A stretch of DNA of 64,000 bases from Zoroaster sp. YZ-2022 (GCA_029582265.1 CM055823.1:26524569-26588568), one strand, 5' to 3'. Positions 10,456 to 21,323 are shown, numbered from the stretch's first letter. The notes: generated by a model not told the origin, from the sequence alone. Made by a program: numbers and translations.

Positions 10456-10788
10456 GTAAGTTTCTCTGCTCTTTTTTTTTTCATGTAAAATTTCAGCAGT
10501 CATTAAGAGAGTTTTAAGAATGTAGCAAGATAACCTCAGGTCGATTCCATTTATGACCATTGTCCCCGCCCACCCTCAGCAATGCTCAAAACTCGGTCAT
10601 GCTACCTTAAAAAAAAACAAGCACTTGGTCTATATAGTAACAGTTGCCATGGAAAGACTCAATCCTATCGATTTACAGGGGTTGAAATTAACTTTAATTT
10701 TATGGTAGCCCACAGGACTAGTTATGTCAAAATTTTACTAGTCCTTCTCATTTTTCAGTAGTCCTGAAAAAAGTGATAACATGGAGTT

Positions 10789-12823
10789 TAGGGCTGTGCC
10801 GGGTATCTGGGTATCCGGATACCCGACCGAAACTGTCAATACCCGGTTCCGTTTATCGGTTCCGAGTACCTGTAAACGACTTTTTAAAATTGGGACTTAC
10901 ATTTCAGCGGTGTGAACAGAAATTTTTGACTATTGAACAATGTACTGTTTACACTTTTAGGAGCAATTTTATTCAAGATAACGCCTTTGTAGTATTTTAC
11001 GGACATTTTCCATACACTTTTGTCCAACCGATACATTGTATCCAATCATTAAGACTCAAATAGCCTGGCTGGGCATGCTACAAACAAGTATCAAACTAGC
11101 TGCTCAGGATGGAATGTTTGCCTATTGTTCACAGTAATTGGATTAGTGGGACAATAACTGCTGTGGTTTATGTCTGCACTGGAGTGTGCACCATGATGTG
11201 TTAATAGAGGATTTTATTATCGGGGCGTCCACATTAATTGTTGTCGTAATAAAAAAAGTAGTGTTGAAATTGGTTTTGTTGTGTAATTATTTTTGATGTG
11301 CCACTGACCATCCCTCAGCATATCACCAACATTTACATTTATTTACCCGCCGATACGAGCTCTCTTGTGTATTACATTTGCCGACAAAGGTAACAGTTGT
11401 TTCAAAAGAAAGACATAAAAAGGAGGTGTTAAGTCGGTCATTGTCTTTGAAACCAACAGTAGGATCCATAATCAGTCGGATTTGAAAGGTATTATTGGTT
11501 GCGGGTTTGATCCTTTCAATTGGGCAGCATATTTTTACAATCACCTAATCTCCTATCAGTTGAAAAGGCGTTTATGAGGGACGAAATTTTTACAATCACC
11601 TAATCTCCTATCAGTTGAAAAAGGCGTTTATGAGGGACGAAAGCGAGTTGCTTATGATGAGCTGCGAATTATGGATCGTCAAACATTGATGGAGGGACAA
11701 ATTGGCTGAATACTAATTAAAAAAGTAGACAAAACTTACACCGTCACGTTTTGTTAAGTTATTTTTGATGAGTGCGCATCATAAATTTTAGACTCATTTC
11801 TTGACTGACCAATCAACACGATGCCACGTTCAACGAGGGAATAGTCAAGTTTGGTCCCATTTTGAGAAAAAGGGGCCCAAATTGGTAAAAATTCATTCTT
11901 TCAAGAAACAATGTTTATTGACAGGTTTATTGACATTTAACTAAAGTTCATTGTGCTAGAAACATATTAATATTCAAGTTCTGATTTTAGATTCGTTAAT
12001 TTTTTGCAGTTTGTTAGTTTAATAATATCAAATATTATTTTAGTACGCAAAATCATGTCCTTATCCAAAGCCAACTATGGCGTACGGGATATCCTTATTT
12101 AGAAGGCAGGGGCACGGCAAGGCGAAAGCACATGAATTTTTCTCACAACGGGTTAGTTCCGCCCACATCGCCTTTGACCAATGACATTATTCAACACGTG
12201 TTTTGTGACATGAACATTAAAGTCAATTTGCTATGCGCATGCACTCTGATCCAAAGCCAACATGGCGTACGGGATATCCTTATTTAGAAGGCAGGGCGCG
12301 GCAAGGCGCAAGCACGTGAATCGTTTTCCCACAACGGGTTAGTTCCGCCCACATCGCCTTTGACCAATGACATTATTCAACACGTGTTTTGTGACACGAA
12401 CATTAAAGTCAACTTACTATACGCATGCGCTCTGATCACGCACCACCAGTGATTATTGTCTTCTAATGATGGTAGTCTTCTAATGATGGTAGTCACTCCC
12501 TGACACAGTCACGTGCGAGGCCGCTGTAGCTGCGTGATGCACCGGCCATGCGTGCGCGCGTGATCAATTTTTACGGTTTTATTTCAGAAATAACTTTCCG
12601 TAAATTAATACAATATTTTGTTACCAAGATGTTATACTTTAATAAAGATCGAATTAAATATGGTATCCTCTGTATTATAAAGGTCAATTTTGTTAACGTT
12701 TACATGTATTTGTACACCAAATGAGGCATGTTTTCAACAAGAATGAAAACAGGTATCCGGGTATCCGAACTTTCCTGATTTCGGGTATCCGGTTCCAAAA
12801 ATATCCGAAAACGCACAGCCCTA
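10789..12823. mobile_element. hAT-like element, TAGGGCTGTGC ends, 2 kb, no transposase
   Basis: It has a perfect 8-bp target duplication ATGGAGTT (10781-10788, 12824-12831) and inverted ends TAGGGCTGTGC. GGGTATCC/GGATACCC words are repeated near both ends. Inside are two direct duplications, about 11533-11641 (two units of about 55 bp) and 12063-12428 (two units of about 182 bp). No transposase frame was found, so it is non-autonomous. Confidence 0.88.
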
Positions 12824-12887
12824 ATGGAGTTTGTATTTTGTACTTGCATATAAGTATAGTTTAATTGTTTATTTCATTTTTTTCACT

Positions 12888-14272
12888 GGCCCATCTGACT
12901 ACCCAAACCCCAGCAGCTAGTAGTCCCACTGCTAAAACCACTAGCCTCAGACTAGCGGACTAGTGTTACTACCCAAACCCCAGCAGCTAGTAGTCCCGCT
13001 GCTAAAACCACTAGCCCATCTGACTACCCAAACCCCAGCAGCTAGTAGTCCCGCTGCTAAAACCACTAGCCTCAGACTAGCGGACTAGTGTTACTACCCA
13101 AACCCCAGCAGCTAGTAGTCCGCTGCTAAAACCACTAGCCCATCTGACTACCCAAACCCCAGCAGCTAGTAGTCCTGCTGCTAAAACCACTAGCCTATCA
13201 GACTACCCAAACCCCAGCAGCTAGTAGTCCCACTGCTAAAACCACTAGCCCATCTGACTACCCAAACCCCAGCAGCTAGTAGTCCCGCTGCTAAAACCAC
13301 TAGCCCATCTGACTACCCAAACCCCAGCAGCTAGTAGTCCCGCTGCTAAAACCACTAGCCCATCTGACTACCCAAACCCCAGCAGCTAGTAGTCCCGCTG
13401 CTAAAACCACTAGCCCATCTGACTACCCAAACCCCAGCAGCTAGTAGTCCGCTGCTAAAACCACTAGCCCATCTGACTACCCAAACCCCAGCAGCTAGTA
13501 GTCCCACTGCTAAAACCACTAGCCCATCTGACTACCCAAACCCCAGCAGCTAGTAGTCCCACTGCTAAAACCACTAGCCCATCTGACTACCCAAACCCCA
13601 GCAGCTAGTAGTCCCACTGCTAAAACCACTAGCCCATCTGACTACCCAAACCCCAGCAGCTAGTAGTCCCGCTGCTAAAACCACTAGCCCATCTGACTAC
13701 CCAAACCCCAGCAGCTAGTAGTCCCACTGCTAAAACCACTAGCCCATCGGACTACCCAAACCCCAGCAGCTAGTAGTCCCGCTGCTAAAACCACTAGCCC
13801 ATCAAACTACCCAAACCCCAGCAGCTAGTAGTCCCGCTGCTAAAACCACTAGCCCATCAGACTACCCAAACCCCAGCAGCTAGTAGTCCTGCTGCTAAAA
13901 CCACTAGCCCATCTGACTACCCAAACCCCAGCAGCTAGTAGTCCCGCTGCTAAAACCACTAGCCCATCTGACTACCCAAACCCCAGCAGCTATTAGTCCC
14001 GCTGCTAAAACCACTAGCCCATCAGACTACCCAAACCCCAGCAGCTAGTAGTCCCGCTGCTAAAACCACTAGCCCATCTGACTACCCAAACCCCAGCAGC
14101 TAGTAGTCCCGCTGCTAAAACCACTAGCCCATCAGACTACCCAAACCCCAGCAGCTAGTAGTCCCGCTGCTAAAACCACTGGCCTCAGACTAGCGGACTA
14201 GTGTTACTACCCAAACCCCAGCAGCTAGTAGTCCGCTGCTAAAACCACTAGCCTCAGACTAGCAGACTAGAA
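12888..14272. repeat. 55-bp minisatellite, about 25 copies
   Basis: The unit contains CCCATCTGACTACCCAAACC, CCAGCAGCTAGTAGTCCCGC and TGCTAAAACCACTAG. GCCTCAGACTAGCGGACTAG variants occur near both edges. The single-copy form is present in the element at 35690-35941, so the array grew inside that transposon. Confidence 0.95.
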
Positions 14273-14423
14273 TGGTGAAAAGCAATCATTCACTCATCTT
14301 ATGTCACAATTCTTCAAAGATGAAGTATATTTGTAATTGCATTGTAGGTACATGTATCTCAGTACATTTTTTTTTTTCCTGTGCTATCATTGTAGATTGT
14401 TTGTATTCATGTTTTTTCTTTGT

Positions 14424-14472
14424 TTCTGCGCCTTGAGCGCCCAGCAGGGTGGATATGTGCGCGCTACAAATC

Positions 14473-14507
<35 letters not shown>

Positions 14508-14515
14508 TTATTCCT
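14424..14515 (+). mobile_element. SINE/LINE tail fragment with (ATT)n
   Basis: GCGCCTTGAGCGCCCAGCAG and GGATATGTGCGCGCTACAAA, followed by about 10 ATT units. It matches the tail of the SINEs at 9434-10154. Confidence 0.7.
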
Positions 14516-14617
14516 CAAACCCTTTTGATTCAAAATATTGAGCTGAAGAAGCGCTGCATGCTCTTTTATTGTTTGATAATTTTCATGAACGTCATTTTTA
14601 TAATTTTTTAATCCCAG

Positions 14618-14855
14618 GAAATGACAGCTCGGCAGAATGAAGAAGTAGATGATAGTGATGATGTCACAGGTCAAAGGCTACAGCAACGCGAGAGCCGCAC
14701 AGTGTGTTCACATACCAGCAGCGGCCAGGAGCATTGCCAGACGGAGACCCGCACGAGGGAATTTGTCCCGAGCGACCCTGAGAGCTGCACTCAGGATGAT
14801 CAATCATGCGGTAGGAAGGCCAAGAAAGAATGCAGGACATCCAACCAGGCTGATG
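14618..14855 (+). CDS. TTC17: TTC17 exon 4 of the window (linker)
   Basis: It has 238 bp, from EMTARQNEEVDDSDDV to a split Gly codon; phase 0 in, phase 1 out. Acceptor TTAATCCCAG, donor G|GTACGT. The translation is polar, acidic and Cys-containing and looks disordered. It corresponds to the poorly conserved linker between the central and C-terminal TPR blocks of TTC17. The assignment rests on correct splice signals, an open frame, and phase agreement with the exons on both sides rather than on similarity. Confidence 0.8.
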
Positions 14856-15077
14856 GTACGTGAAACTAATCTTATAACTTGGATAAATTTCTTACGCAAA
14901 AATCCAAAAATCCTACTTTTAAAATAATTTTTTAAAGAAAGGTTAATACAATCTGACATTGTTTAAAAAAAAAAAATTTAAATTGAAAATTAACATTATG
15001 ATTTTCCCAATATTCAAATGGAAAATAACTCTTCTCTCTTGGTACTGATAAAAAGCCAAGACAGCCGGGATGTATTA

Positions 15078-15227
15078 ACCCTTCTACTATAGCTGAACTT
15101 TAGTGGCAAGTAGTGGTCAAAATCAGTCAACTGCCTGTTTTGACTGTGTGCACACACGGGCATTTTTGACTGGTTTTTACTGTAATTTTGACCACCCTCA
15201 ACAATACAAGACAATGCTTTTACCAGT
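15078..15227. mobile_element. Truncated TTAA element, GTCAAAA family
   Basis: TTAA at 15074-15077, then CCCTTCTACTATAGCTG and the AGTCAACTGCCTGTTTTGAC body. It is cut off where the minisatellite at 15228 begins. Confidence 0.75.
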
Positions 15228-15640
15228 AAAAAATTATCCCCCTCCCGGTGATCCCTGTCCCGGTGATTCCTCTCCCGATGATCCATCTCCTGGTGATCCC
15301 TGATCCCTCTCCCTCTCCCTCTCCCTGATCCCGATCCCTGTCCTGATGATCCTGATCCCTGATCCGGTGATCTCTCTCCCGGTGATCCCTCTCCCGGTGA
15401 TCCCTCTCCCTCTCCCTCTCCCTGATCCTGATCCTGATCCCGATGATCCCGCTCCCGGTGATCCCTTTCCCTCTCCCTCTCCCTCTCCCTCTCCCTGATC
15501 CTGATCCCTCTCCCGATGATCCCTCTCCTGGTGATCCCTCGCTGAATGATCCATCTCCCGGTGATACCTCTCCCAGTGATCCCTCTCCCAGTGATCCCTC
15601 TCCCAGTGATCCCTCTCCCAGTGATCCCTCTCCCAATGAT
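15228..15640. repeat. CCCTCTCC / GATCCCTCTCCCGGT minisatellite
   Basis: A 15-bp unit GATCCCTCTCCCGGT mixed with CCCTCT hexamer runs, about 27 unit lengths. A 15-bp period is five codons, hence the spurious DPSPS-repeat frame. The minus strand is G-rich. Confidence 0.95.
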
Positions 15641-15916
15641 ATTTTGTTCTTAATGTTTTATTGCCCAAGACACAAAACAAAACAGGCAAAAAAAAATTTG
15701 TACATGAATTCCATTATTCATCAGCATTCTGAGAATGTGGAAGGGGAGGGGGAATTGATACGCTTTGTGGCCCAACAATATTGGGAGAGGGGTGTACTCC
15801 TCTTCTGTTCCCTGGACCCACTAATGAGTGATGATAATGTGAGCCTCCTTTGAAGGGGAATTATTGGGTGCGGTAACGGTGGAAGTTTTATGCACCATGA
15901 ATAATTTTATTTCTAG

Positions 15917-16047
15917 GTTCGCCCCACGTTGACTTGTCGGCTCCAGAGGGCGGTGTTGATGATGAAGACTGCGTTGATCACAGCCCTCCCAAGATAGACA
16001 AGTCGCCTGTTGTCAATAAACGCAAACCTACACAAAATGGCGAGACG
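15917..16047 (+). CDS. TTC17: TTC17 exon 5 of the window (linker)
   Basis: It has 131 bp, GSPHVDLSAPEGGVDDED to KPTQNGET; phase 1 in, phase 0 out. Acceptor TTATTTCTAG, donor ACG|GTAAGT. It is acidic, then Lys/Pro-rich, probably disordered. It continues the linker; the split Gly codon with the exon at 14618 reads GGT. Confidence 0.8.
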
Positions 16048-16367
16048 GTAAGTCCAAGGAGATCAATGTTAATGTACGCCAACTTTTGGAACCCCCCCTT
16101 TTTTTGTCTCAAAATTACTTCAAACAAAAATATTTCTCAGGTTAATAGATACCTGAGCAAATTTTACAACAAGAAAGCTTTAAGACGGTAATTCATTTAT
16201 TTGATAATCTGGGAATTACAAATGTTGTACGTACCCATAGTCAGGAAATGTCAGGAACAATATTCATGAATCTTGGAATGTTGGCATGAGTTTTGTGCAA
16301 TTAAGATAAGAACGAGAGCTTAAAATTTAGCTGGTACATTTCTAAATTTATGAGTATGCATGCAATT

Positions 16368-16929
16368 TATGGCTGTGCCGGGTATCTGGATACCCGACCG
16401 AAACTGTCATTACTTGGTTCCATTTTTCAGCTCCAATTACCCGTAAACGGCTTTTGAAAATTTTGACTGAACATTTAACCCTCCTACTATTGATGCACTT
16501 TATTGGGAAGTTGCTATAGAGGTCAAAACCAGTCAACTGCCTGTTTTGATTGTTGACCCAAATGTGCACACAGGGGCATTTTTGACTGGTTTTTACTGTC
16601 ATTTTGACCAGCCTGAACAATACCAGACAATGCTTTTACCAGTCAAAAATTGGGTCGACTCATTTTGACCTGTAAATGTACTTACTACACGTAAGGTTTG
16701 ACAGTGTTTGACTTTTAAGTGCACTAGACATACCTTGCGAAATTATTACAGTAAGTCCACATTTATTATGAGTCTAATAAAACAAGAGAAACTTGTGTTC
16801 ATATTGGTTATTTTATACATTCGGCAGTATTTATGTGTTTTTACAAAATTGTTTACGGATACCTGGGTTTCTGAAGATTTCTAATTTTGGGTATTCGGTT
16901 CCCAGAATAACCGAAAACTCACAGCCTTA
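16368..16929. mobile_element. hAT-like element, GGCTGTGC ends, containing a TTAA element
   Basis: A perfect 8-bp duplication ATGCAATT (16360-16367, 16930-16937). Ends TATGGCTGTGCCGGGTATC and CTCACAGCCTTA. A GTCAAAA-family TTAA element begins at 16489 (TTAA 16485-16488) and runs to about 16745 with its right end lost. Confidence 0.85.
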
Positions 16930-17044
16930 ATGCAATTGCACATTATGAATTGTCTCAATTATTATATAATGGCCATCAACTGCAGTTGTAAACCATGAAT
17001 GAACGTATTTATTTTTCCATTTTTTAAAATTTTCTCTCTCGAAG

Positions 17045-17141
17045 GTGAAGGTGAATTTAAACCGAGACAAAGATGGTGAGATTGTTCCTCCGCCAGCGTC
17101 AGGACCAAACGTTCCAGCTATCAAACCCACACCCAACCTCG
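17045..17141 (+). CDS. TTC17: TTC17 exon 6 of the window (linker)
   Basis: It has 97 bp, VKVNLNRDKDGEIVPPP to KPTPNL; phase 0 in, phase 1 out. Acceptor CTCTCTCGAAG, donor CTCG|GTGAGT. A second AAG six bases downstream could be an alternative acceptor, removing two codons. It is Pro/Lys-rich linker, comparable in character to the stretch before GWPSPDEC in human TTC17. Confidence 0.78.
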
Positions 17142-17357
17142 GTGAGTGTGTCACATTATTTCGCTGGAGATATATAAAATAGATAAGGGAGGATGTCTAA
17201 AATCTTGGTACAGCCAAGCCTTTTAGAAGCCCAGCCAGGCTCAGGCTTTGCCCAGGCCCAGAGGTCTATATAAATCCTGTATTTGAACACAAAAGACCCT
17301 TTACTAATGAATAGATCTCAAATAGCTCTTATTGTTAACACAAACTTGACTGACAGC

Positions 17358-18690
17358 TAGGCTTGGGCGATATTGATTTTTTTCATCCACGATATATCGT
17401 CAAACATATATCGCGATTTTCGATAATATTGCGATTATTTTTTTTGACGCATGAGTACTTCAGAGTCGATAATAACGGGAATGTACCCATATACACGCGT
17501 CACAATAAATTGCCAGTGCTTACCTGAGAGACATGCGGAATCGCGCCGTTCACGAGTTACCATGGCCATTGGCAAATTTGTTTGCGTAACAATTATGTGG
17601 GACGGGTACTGCTGCGTGCATCCAATTCACATCATCAGCCCAAGTTCATGTGACTCGCGTTCCACGTGACTATGTCATAGTATAAATACGTGACTAGGTT
17701 TATTCCTGCATAGTCTAATACCGTGGAGAATAAAACCATGTGATTGTGACACATCATTTGCCCTTCGGAAAATGTGACTGAGTTTGGATTGTTATCAAGT
17801 GTAGTGTATGTGTTTTGTCACTAGACAAGAGTCCCAGTATGGTATAATATACATAACAGTAAAAGAAACGTCACCCCCTAAATTTTGATAAGTCTGAGAA
17901 CGTGTTTAGCTTATGTGTCCTCGGACGTCATGCATGACAAATTTTGAGGTCAACCAAATTTGCCACATTGTGTTCGTGTTACACTCCATACTCATAATAT
18001 TATTCATTAAACAAATTATATTAATTATAAAATGAAAATAATAAATATTTTTAGGGGTGACGTTTCTTTTGCTGTTATGTATAGAATAGTGTCCTAATTC
18101 CCCAACTTTGATCAAGCCGCTGTCGATCCATGCTTTGATTTATTTCATGACTAATGTGAGCACAGAGCACCTGCAATTACTGCAAGTGTTATTTTGTTGT
18201 CGATTTTTAAGGTAACGCCCATACTCTGCATATATTTAAATATGCATGATATAATGTACTCGCATGTGGTGCGCCAGCCAGAGTCACAGACCACCATGGC
18301 TAGACAGTGAGACGTAAACATTGTCTACACATTGTTGGATCAAATACCCCATTCAATCCCCTACACTTAATCCATCTGAATAGATTTCTTTGAGTGGCGG
18401 TGGATTTTACGGCTCCTTTGTGATATGACAGTCGGCTTACCACAGAAGTAGTTCGATTTTGTTTCTCACTTCCGAAAGCTGAAAAGACATCCCTAAATTT
18501 TTTCCATGGAATTTCTGACCTGACTGACAAGCAAGGATTTATTTTAATCGCGATATATTTTTTTCTTCGCGATATATTTTTTTCATCTTGATTTGCTGAT
18601 ATCTCGATAATTTGAAAAGTTCTCGATATCATAATCAAATAAAAAAAAATATCGCGATATTCAATATTATCGTGTCATCGCCCAAGCCTA
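17358..18690. mobile_element. hAT-like element, TAGGCTTGGGCGATA ends
   Basis: Ends TAGGCTTGGGCGATATTG and CATCGCCCAAGCCTA. Target duplication CTGACAGC/CTGACACC (17350-17357, 18691-18698; one mismatch). Subterminal ATATCGCGAT words. No transposase. Confidence 0.88.
17850..18081. mobile_element. TA-flanked MITE, AACAGCAAAAGAAACGTC ends
   Basis: Inverted ends of about 33 bp (TACATAACAGTAAAAGAAAC and its inverse), TA at 17848-17849 and 18082-18083, 232 bp. This is Tc1/mariner-like target use. It sits inside the hAT-like element above. Its relative is 53194-53423. Confidence 0.85.
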
Positions 18691-19058
18691 CTGACACCTC
18701 AGCTGTCTTTTGTTCACAACTGCAGCCAGTATAATGAGTTCTACTTGGCTGGGCTAGGCCCTCCAGAAGCCCAGGTTATGTTGATTGGCAGGTACTGTAT
18801 TGTTACAGGATTAGGACTTGTAAAAGACAATTAGGAGGCTAGGCAGCCTGGGCCTGGCCGGCCTTTTCAAAGGCTTGGCTGTACCATGACGTTGGCCCTC
18901 CTCCCTGAATAAATTAAAATATTTCAGCTGTTCAGAGCTATTCAATTTCCACTGTTTATTACTCTCTCATGTGAGTGAATCAGATCACCCACAGAACAAA
19001 GATAAAAGAGATAAAATTAATGAATCATAGCATTTTTTTGTTTGCTCTTGTTTAACAG

Positions 19059-19185
19059 ACATCAGTGACCTAGACAACTTGACCAGGCTGCCCTGGCCGA
19101 CACTGGACGACTGCAAACTCTACAAGAAAGTCAACCTGAAGATGTTGTACACGACCTGGGTCTCTGTCACTGCCAAAAATATCAG
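19059..19185 (+). CDS. TTC17: TTC17 exon 7 of the window
   Basis: It has 127 bp, DISDLDNLTRLPWPTLDDC to VSVTAKNI; phase 1 in, phase 2 out. Acceptor TTTAACAG, donor AG|GTTATT (weak). LPWPTLDDCKLYKKV and TTWVSVTAKNI match the conserved WPSPDEC and STWLAVSSKNI of human TTC17, marking the start of the C-terminal conserved block. The split Arg codon with the next exon reads AG-G. Confidence 0.92.
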
Positions 19186-19233
19186 GTTATTATGCGGTTA
19201 AAGATACTCACACTATTGATTGGGTACAATTAA

Positions 19234-19464
19234 AGGGACAGTATCGTCACGATCAGAGCAGACTTTCAACAGGGCATGGAGTCGGTGTTTAACCTAGTTT
19301 AATCCTAGTTTAAGATGAATACAGTGACTGAAAATAACTGGCTCATTTATGCAGCAGTAACAGTAATATGACCTTATCATGCGGGGTATTATTTTCAGTC
19401 TCTGAGTTAATCTAAAACTAGCACTCTGATTCCATGCCCGATTGATCGTGACGATATTGTCCCT
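19234..19464. mobile_element. Complete TTAA element, AGGGACAGTATCGTCACG family
   Basis: It runs from AGGGACAGTATCGTCACG to CGTGACGATATTGTCCCT, flanked by TTAA at 19230-19233 and 19465-19468; 231 bp. It is the uninterrupted reference for the copies at 9273, 46467 and 58301. Confidence 0.88.
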
Positions 19465-19568
19465 TTAAAAGTGCCGATAGTTTCACAGCATGAAGATGTA
19501 CATGGCCAGAGCGTATGGCAACGTGAAACAAAATTGTTCAAAGTGTACACCAGAATCAAAAATAAAGT

Positions 19569-19647
19569 GATGTCACTTTTTATGATGCTGAGTAAACCTC
19601 CCCCTAACCCCCTCTTCTTTCAGAATCAGAGGATCACATATCGGGCC
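19569..19647 (+). pseudogene. Decayed duplicate of the exon-8 splice acceptor
   Basis: GATGTCACTTTTTATGATGC and TGAGTAAA closely match the bases just upstream of the true exon 8 (21016-21044, GATGTTACTTTATGATGATT). They are followed by a pyrimidine tract, CTTTCAG, and AGAGGATCACATAT, which resembles the exon start GATCGAAGATCACATTG. Confidence 0.6.
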
Positions 19648-20320
19648 TGGAATTTCATTCTTGTAGGGGCAAGGCCACTTTTCCTGAGTAAAAGGTCACT
19701 TCCATTAGAATATCAGAATGTCTATGAGAACATGTTTAAGGGGCACCAAGGCCAAGACCAGGGCAATGGAAACTGACCTCTGTGTAATTCCAGACCTGGA
19801 TCTATTAATGCACTAAAGGCGTGGAATTTCATTCTTGTAGGGGCAAGACCACTTTTCCTGAGTAAAGGACGCTTCCATTAGAATATCAGAATGTCTATGG
19901 GAACATGTTTAAGGGGCACCAAGGCCAAGACCAGGGCAATGGAAGCTGTGACCTCTGTGTAATTCCAGACCTGGATCTATTGATGCACTACAGGCATGGA
20001 ATTTCATTCTTGTAGGGGCAAGGCCACTTTTCCTGAGTAAAGGGCGCTTCCATTAGAATATCAGACTTCATGTCTCTGGGAAATCTTTAAGGGGTACCAA
20101 GGCTAGGCCAATACCAGGGCTATGGAGGCCAGAGCCTCAGTGTAATTCCTGGCTTGGATCTATTGATGAACTATACAGGCGTGGAACTTCATTCTTGGAG
20201 GGGCAAGGACACTTTTTCTGAGTAAAGTGCACTTCCATTATAAAAAAAATATCAGAATAACTATGGGAAATTTGTTGAAGGGGCATCAAGACCAGGGCAA
20301 AGGAAACCATGGGCTCTGTG
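19648..20320. repeat. Tandem array, 174-185 bp unit, about 4 copies
   Basis: Units start TGGAATTTCATTCTTGTAGG near 19648, 19822, 19997 and 20182. Each ends near ATTCCAGACCTGGATCTATT, which resembles the start of the exon-8 duplicate at 20793. A related fragment is at about 27895-27950. Confidence 0.9.
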
Positions 20321-20328
20321 AAATTCTA

Positions 20329-20784
20329 GGAAAGAATGTCGTATCCGACCGCCACTTTTTAAGGGTTTTTGGGGAATTTTTTTGCAACTACTAACCAGTT
20401 AAAAAATTATTCTATCGATTTTTGGGGGAACAGAAAGTAAAAACTATCTTTAAAATTCAATTTTATGATGGTTTTCGGACTTTATTTCCCTTCTAAAAAA
20501 ATCCTCTCCTTCAGAAAATAGAAGGATCCTATTATAGTTGCCACTGCGCATGTTCAATGACCGTGTTGGTCACTAACGGGGGAGTTGACAAGATCAGACT
20601 GACATGACTGAGGAAGTCATCGTATACCAAAAATGCCTGATTTTTCATGAAATAAATATCCTGGAATAATTTGAAGTATATGTCCATCATCATCCATATG
20701 TTCTCCACCTTACTGGGTAGGTAAGATTACATTATTGGTTATATTCAATGAGAAAAAGTGGCGGTTGGATACGGCATTCTACCC
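20329..20784. mobile_element. MITE with ATCCGACCGCCACTTTTT ends
   Basis: Inverted ends of about 28 bp with GAATG(T/C)CGTATCC(G/A)ACCGCC. AAATTCTA (possibly AAATTCTAG) lies on both sides (20321-20328, 20785-20792). Removing it rejoins the host tandem unit. The 8-9 bp duplication fits hAT or Mutator-like transposition. Confidence 0.82.
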
Positions 20785-20792
20785 AAATTCTA

Positions 20793-20900
20793 GACCTGAT
20801 ATTTACTTGCAAACTCCCCTTATATCAGCACACCCCTGGAACCAGTGTGCGAGACTGAAGTGGCTACCAGTCTGTGCACCCCGACCACCTTTTGATGTTG
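20793..20900 (+). pseudogene. Decayed duplicate of TTC17 exon 8 (first ~100 bp)
   Basis: ACTTGCAAACTCCCCTT and CAGCACACCCCTGGAACCAG track the true exon 8 (ACTTGCAAACTCCACTTCCC, CAGCACACCCCTGGAACCGG), followed by GTGTGCGAGACTGAAGTGG against GTCTGCGAGGCGGAAGTGG. A 2-bp gain between the blocks shifts the frame and no donor follows, so it cannot serve as a working alternative exon. Confidence 0.82.
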
Positions 20901-20974
20901 TTCTTGAGTTATTTCGGGGACACCATCACCATGTAATGATCTCTTACATGGTGTACCCGAAAGAACTCAAGAAC
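20899..20974. repeat. Imperfect hairpin
   Basis: GTTCTTGAGTTATTTCGGG (20899 on) pairs with CCCGAAAGAACTCAAGAAC (ending 20974), with ACCATGTAA/TTACATGGT nearer the loop. It lies between the exon-8 duplicate and true exon 8. Confidence 0.8.
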
Positions 20975-21082
20975 GTCTATCTCCACCAAGCAAAGCCTCA
21001 AATCCTACACCCTTTGATGTTACTTTATGATGATTCTGAGTAAATTTTTTCGTTGTTATTTGGTTTTTTCTCATTATGCCAG

Positions 21083-21323
21083 GATCGAAGATCACATTGA
21101 CTTGCAAACTCCACTTCCCAGCACACCCCTGGAACCGGTCTGCGAGGCGGAAGTGGGTACCAGTATGCACACCCTGGACCACCTCCAGGGGATGGCCGAT
21201 AGGGTCAACCTGGATTACTCGGCGGAGCTGGGCTTGGACGAGGCACTGGAGTCGTTGCAGTGGAACGAGTCGTCGATGACGGTCGTGACAGCTGGGACAC
21301 GGCTCGCCCTGGCATTACAGAAG
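21083..21323 (+). CDS. TTC17: TTC17 exon 8 of the window
   Basis: It has 241 bp, IEDHIDLQTPLPSTPLEPVC to TAGTRLALALQK; phase 2 in, phase 0 out. Acceptor TTATGCCAG, donor AAG|GTGAAC. It carries the most conserved TTC17 signature, TSMHTLDHLQGMADRVNLDY, matching TSMHTLDHLHGVSNRASLHY in human, and EHIDFATP-like DHIDLQTP. It leads into the C-terminal TPR block. Two decayed duplicates of its start lie in the preceding intron. Confidence 0.96.

Larger units (their letters stand above)
10676..14272. mobile_element. CAGGGGTTGAAATTAAC element with a 55-bp array, interrupted by a hAT-like element
   Basis: The left end CAGGGGTTGAAATTAAC starts at 10676. The body shares ACTAGTTATGTCAAAATTTT with the complete copy at 35690-35941. 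It is interrupted at 10789-12823 and its right part is expanded into a minisatellite. The right end is lost or merged with the array. Confidence 0.75.
17187..18904. mobile_element. Foldback MITE (copy of 4667-4981) split by a hAT-like element
   Basis: The ends carry TGGTACAGCCAAGCC and its inverse GGCTTGGCTGTACCA. It is the reverse-oriented relative of 4667-4981. Removing 17358-18690 plus one duplication restores a continuous copy. Confidence 0.85.

Noticed and set aside
15220..15853. DPSPS-repeat and Arg/Asp/His-repeat open frames
   Set aside because: A 15-bp tandem repeat reads as five codons on either strand; no start context, splice signals or non-repeat domain.
19471..19776. 101-codon open frame
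   Set aside because: It spans the decayed exon-8 acceptor and the start of a tandem array; no homologous protein recognised.
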